From positions 1-13,110 of the forward strand of contig JAUSHG010000033.1 in the NCBI GenBank assembly GCA_030648695.1: 13,110 nucleotides of DNA. The letters run 5' to 3'. The notes under the pieces were generated by a model. The model had not been told where the DNA came from, made no database searches, and saw only the letters and a program-made list of their open reading frames with translations. Both the position numbers and the translations under genes were made by a program. This stretch comes from a bacterium. Lineage in GTDB: Bacteria; Patescibacteriota; Minisyncoccia; Phycocordibacterales; UBA10002. Numbering within the stretch: the stretch's first letter is position 1; each line of letters begins with the position of its first letter. Shown piece by piece: positions 11,959-13,110 of this stretch.

Positions 11959-11970
11959 CACGGAAGAAAA

Positions 11971-12082
11971 TCCGAAATTCGAATATCGAAATCCGAAACA
12001 AATCCCGAAAATCTAAAATCCGAATGTTTAAAATTTGGATATTGGAATTTAAATATTGTCTCGGATTTCGTGCTTCGAATTT
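11971..12082. repeat. Compact nested-hairpin intergenic repeat
   Basis: Outer arms 11975-11996 and 12061-12082 match at 19 of 22 positions as an inverted repeat (core CGAAATCCGA). An inner hairpin pairs ATCCGAAT (12018-12025) with ATTTGGAT (12033-12040). The sequence is rich in GAAATCCGAA-type words, a pattern I recall from intergenic regions of several uncultured bacterial genomes. It fills the gap between recO and the surface-protein gene and ends 3 bp from the recO stop, so it may also terminate recO. Confidence 0.6.
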
Positions 12083-12084
12083 TC

Positions 12085-12681
12085 TTAGAGCTGGCTTGCG
12101 TTGAGTGAGTGATTGATGGAAGAAACGGCAAGCGAGCGAAATTTACGCGCGAGCAGTAGCATATCGGCATTTATAAAAAGCGGCTCGGTAAACAAGCTCT
12201 GAAGTTCTCCCTCGGGAGAGAGATACCCGAGCGTGTGCAGAATCCGGAGCACAAGCACAATCTCAACTATTTCCACCGCTTCCCTCTTTCCCTCTTCCGT
12301 GCGCAGAAACTGCCACGTGTGGAGCAGTGCCTCAAAGGCAGGAGCGTTCTTTTCTTCGGGAGGAAGAAGCCGGCGCAGGAGCCGAAACACCCGGCCGAAT
12401 AGTTGCACCAATTCCGGCTCACCGCAAAACACGCTCCAGAGGTTCTCAATTAGAGAGGCAGAGGCCAGCCGCCATGTTTCTTTTCCGCGCACCAGCGTAA
12501 ACTCGGAGAATGAGAAATCCTGCAGGCCGTAGCGCAGTTTGGAACGCTCCGCACGGACGCTCGTGGCAGAGGCGGTAATGAGTCCGAGCTCCTCGGTAAA
12601 GAGCGTAAAAGAGGTATTGGCTTCCCCAAACGGAGTGTTCCCAAGTACAAACCCGCGGGTGGTGTAGAGATGATAAGACAT
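12085..12681 (-). CDS. recO: DNA repair protein RecO
   Basis: A 198-residue RecO, which with RecR loads RecA onto SSB-coated single-stranded DNA in the RecFOR pathway. The N-terminal OB-fold is visible as YHLYTTRGFVLGNTPFGEANTSFTLFTEELGLITASATSVR, the most conserved part. The alpha-helical C-terminal domain follows (LIENLWSVFCGEPELVQLFGRVFRLLRRL, VLRILHTLGYLSPEG). The four-Cys zinc finger of many RecO proteins is absent; only one Cys is present. The length is short relative to the 240-250 residues common in the family. ATG 12681 opens MSYHLYTT; an in-frame TTG further up would add five residues. Confidence 0.87.
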   Translation of the reverse strand: MSYHLYTTRGFVLGNTPFGEANTSFTLFTEELGLITASATSVRAERSKLRYGLQDFSFSEFTLVRGKETWRLASASLIENLWSVFCGEPELVQLFGRVFRLLRRLLPPEEKNAPAFEALLHTWQFLRTEEGKREAVEIVEIVLVLRILHTLGYLSPEGELQSLFTEPLFINADMLLLARKFRSLAVSSINHSLNASQL

Positions 12682-12686
12682 GGATA

Positions 12687-12770
12687 AAATTACCAATTAT
12701 CAAAGCTCAATTTTCAATCAAATTCCAATTCTTAAATTATTGAGAATTGATAATTGAAACTTGATAATTT
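12687..12770. repeat. AT-rich long imperfect hairpin between the hydrolase gene and recO
   Basis: Arms 12687-12718 and 12739-12770 pair at 25 of 32 positions around a 20-nt loop, with recurrent AATTATCAA/TTGATAATT words. It lies between the end of the RBBP9-like gene and recO, and any recO promoter must be inside it. It could act as terminator or be a mobile hairpin repeat. Confidence 0.55.
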
Positions 12771-12778
12771 CACATCAG

Positions 12779-13110
12779 TTATTCACTCATACGTACCAAA
12801 GATTGTAGTACACTCGGTAATGCCGCAACGCCCTCGGTAGTAGTGAAGTGCCCTTTCCCCCGTTCCAGCACCGTCTTTGCTCCAAGCTGCTGCGCGAACT
12901 CCAAAGATTTCTCCATCGGCACATAGGAATCATTGTCCGAGAAAATCATGGTGAACTTGCTACAGTGCAACTTTGCCTTTTCTGCATCAAATGGAAGCGA
13001 GTAGAACTCGGAAATTTCTGGAACATCAATCCTTCCGGAAAATCCTGCCACGAACACGCATCCTCCCACCTGAATACCATTCTTCCTCTCCCCCTCTTTA
13101 GAGGGGGAGA
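12779..13110 (-). CDS. RBBP9/YdeN-like serine hydrolase, C-terminal part
   Basis: The C-terminal part of an alpha/beta hydrolase of the RBBP9 family; the frame is open through the right edge, so the N-terminus with the nucleophile Ser is outside the window. Visible signatures are VGGCVFVAGF, the catalytic Asp in FSDNDSYVP, EFAQQLGAKTVLERGKGHF with the catalytic His, and the final PSVLQSLV helix. Substrates of this family are mostly unknown. A GTG at 13069 could be taken for a start but would cut the fold in half. A perfect 24-bp palindrome (13087-13110) sits in frame just before the conserved strand and encodes SPSKEGE, unlike ordinary family sequence. Confidence 0.75.
   Translation of the reverse strand, partial: SPSKEGERKNGIQVGGCVFVAGFSGRIDVPEISEFYSLPFDAEKAKLHCSKFTMIFSDNDSYVPMEKSLEFAQQLGAKTVLERGKGHFTTTEGVAALPSVLQSLVRMSE
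13087..13110. repeat. Perfect palindrome inside the hydrolase frame
   Basis: TCTCCCCCTCT and AGAGGGGGAGA, 11-bp arms around TT, touching the right edge of the window. Similar CCCCCTCT...AGAGGGGG palindromes are, as I recall, dispersed repeats in candidate-phyla genomes. Here it is within a reading frame without breaking it. Confidence 0.6.

Overview
The window looks like a chromosomal piece of a candidate-phyla-radiation bacterium (Patescibacteria, probably a Parcubacteria-type lineage). This is an inference from compact genes on mostly one strand, the single-chain glycyl-tRNA synthetase, S23-type four-helix-bundle proteins, AT-rich hairpin repeats in short intergenic gaps, and a diversity-generating retroelement (DGR) of the kind common in that group. 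No ribosomal RNA is present, so the assignment is tentative. All core genes lie on the minus strand.

Right part (about 5400-13110, minus strand, read right to left): the C-terminal part of an RBBP9-like serine hydrolase, recO, a large single-pass surface protein, glycyl-tRNA synthetase, an M16 zinc peptidase, an AI-2E-family permease, a four-helix-bundle protein and methionyl-tRNA synthetase (metG). The gaps between them hold hairpin-forming AT-rich repeats. Several of these genes have a -10 box only 6-7 nt before the start codon, which suggests leaderless mRNAs.

Left part (about 180-3970): an accessory island between metG and tatD, two genes that are often neighbours. From right to left it holds a plus-strand RHH antitoxin / RelE-ParE-type toxin / small-ORF operon, a complete DGR and a minus-strand hicB-hicA module. 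tatD begins at the left edge and is cut by it.

The DGR is the main discovery. A 244-codon target gene ends in a variable repeat (VR, 2445-2562). An intergenic template repeat (TR, 2084-2201) matches it at an exact offset of 361 bp. Read on the coding strand, 20 of the 21 differences fall on TR adenines, the mark of adenine-directed mutagenesis. The DGR reverse transcriptase (LGNVTSQ and YCDD motifs) lies downstream on the same strand, and the accessory protein Avd is encoded on the opposite strand, head-to-head with the reverse transcriptase. Ten consecutive C residues lie at the junction; losing one C would give both genes in-frame ATG starts and make them overlap by 40 bp. avd and the TR RNA converge on one bidirectional terminator. 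The target gene has a strong promoter, TTGACT-N17-TATACT, with an 8-bp-arm palindrome across its spacer.
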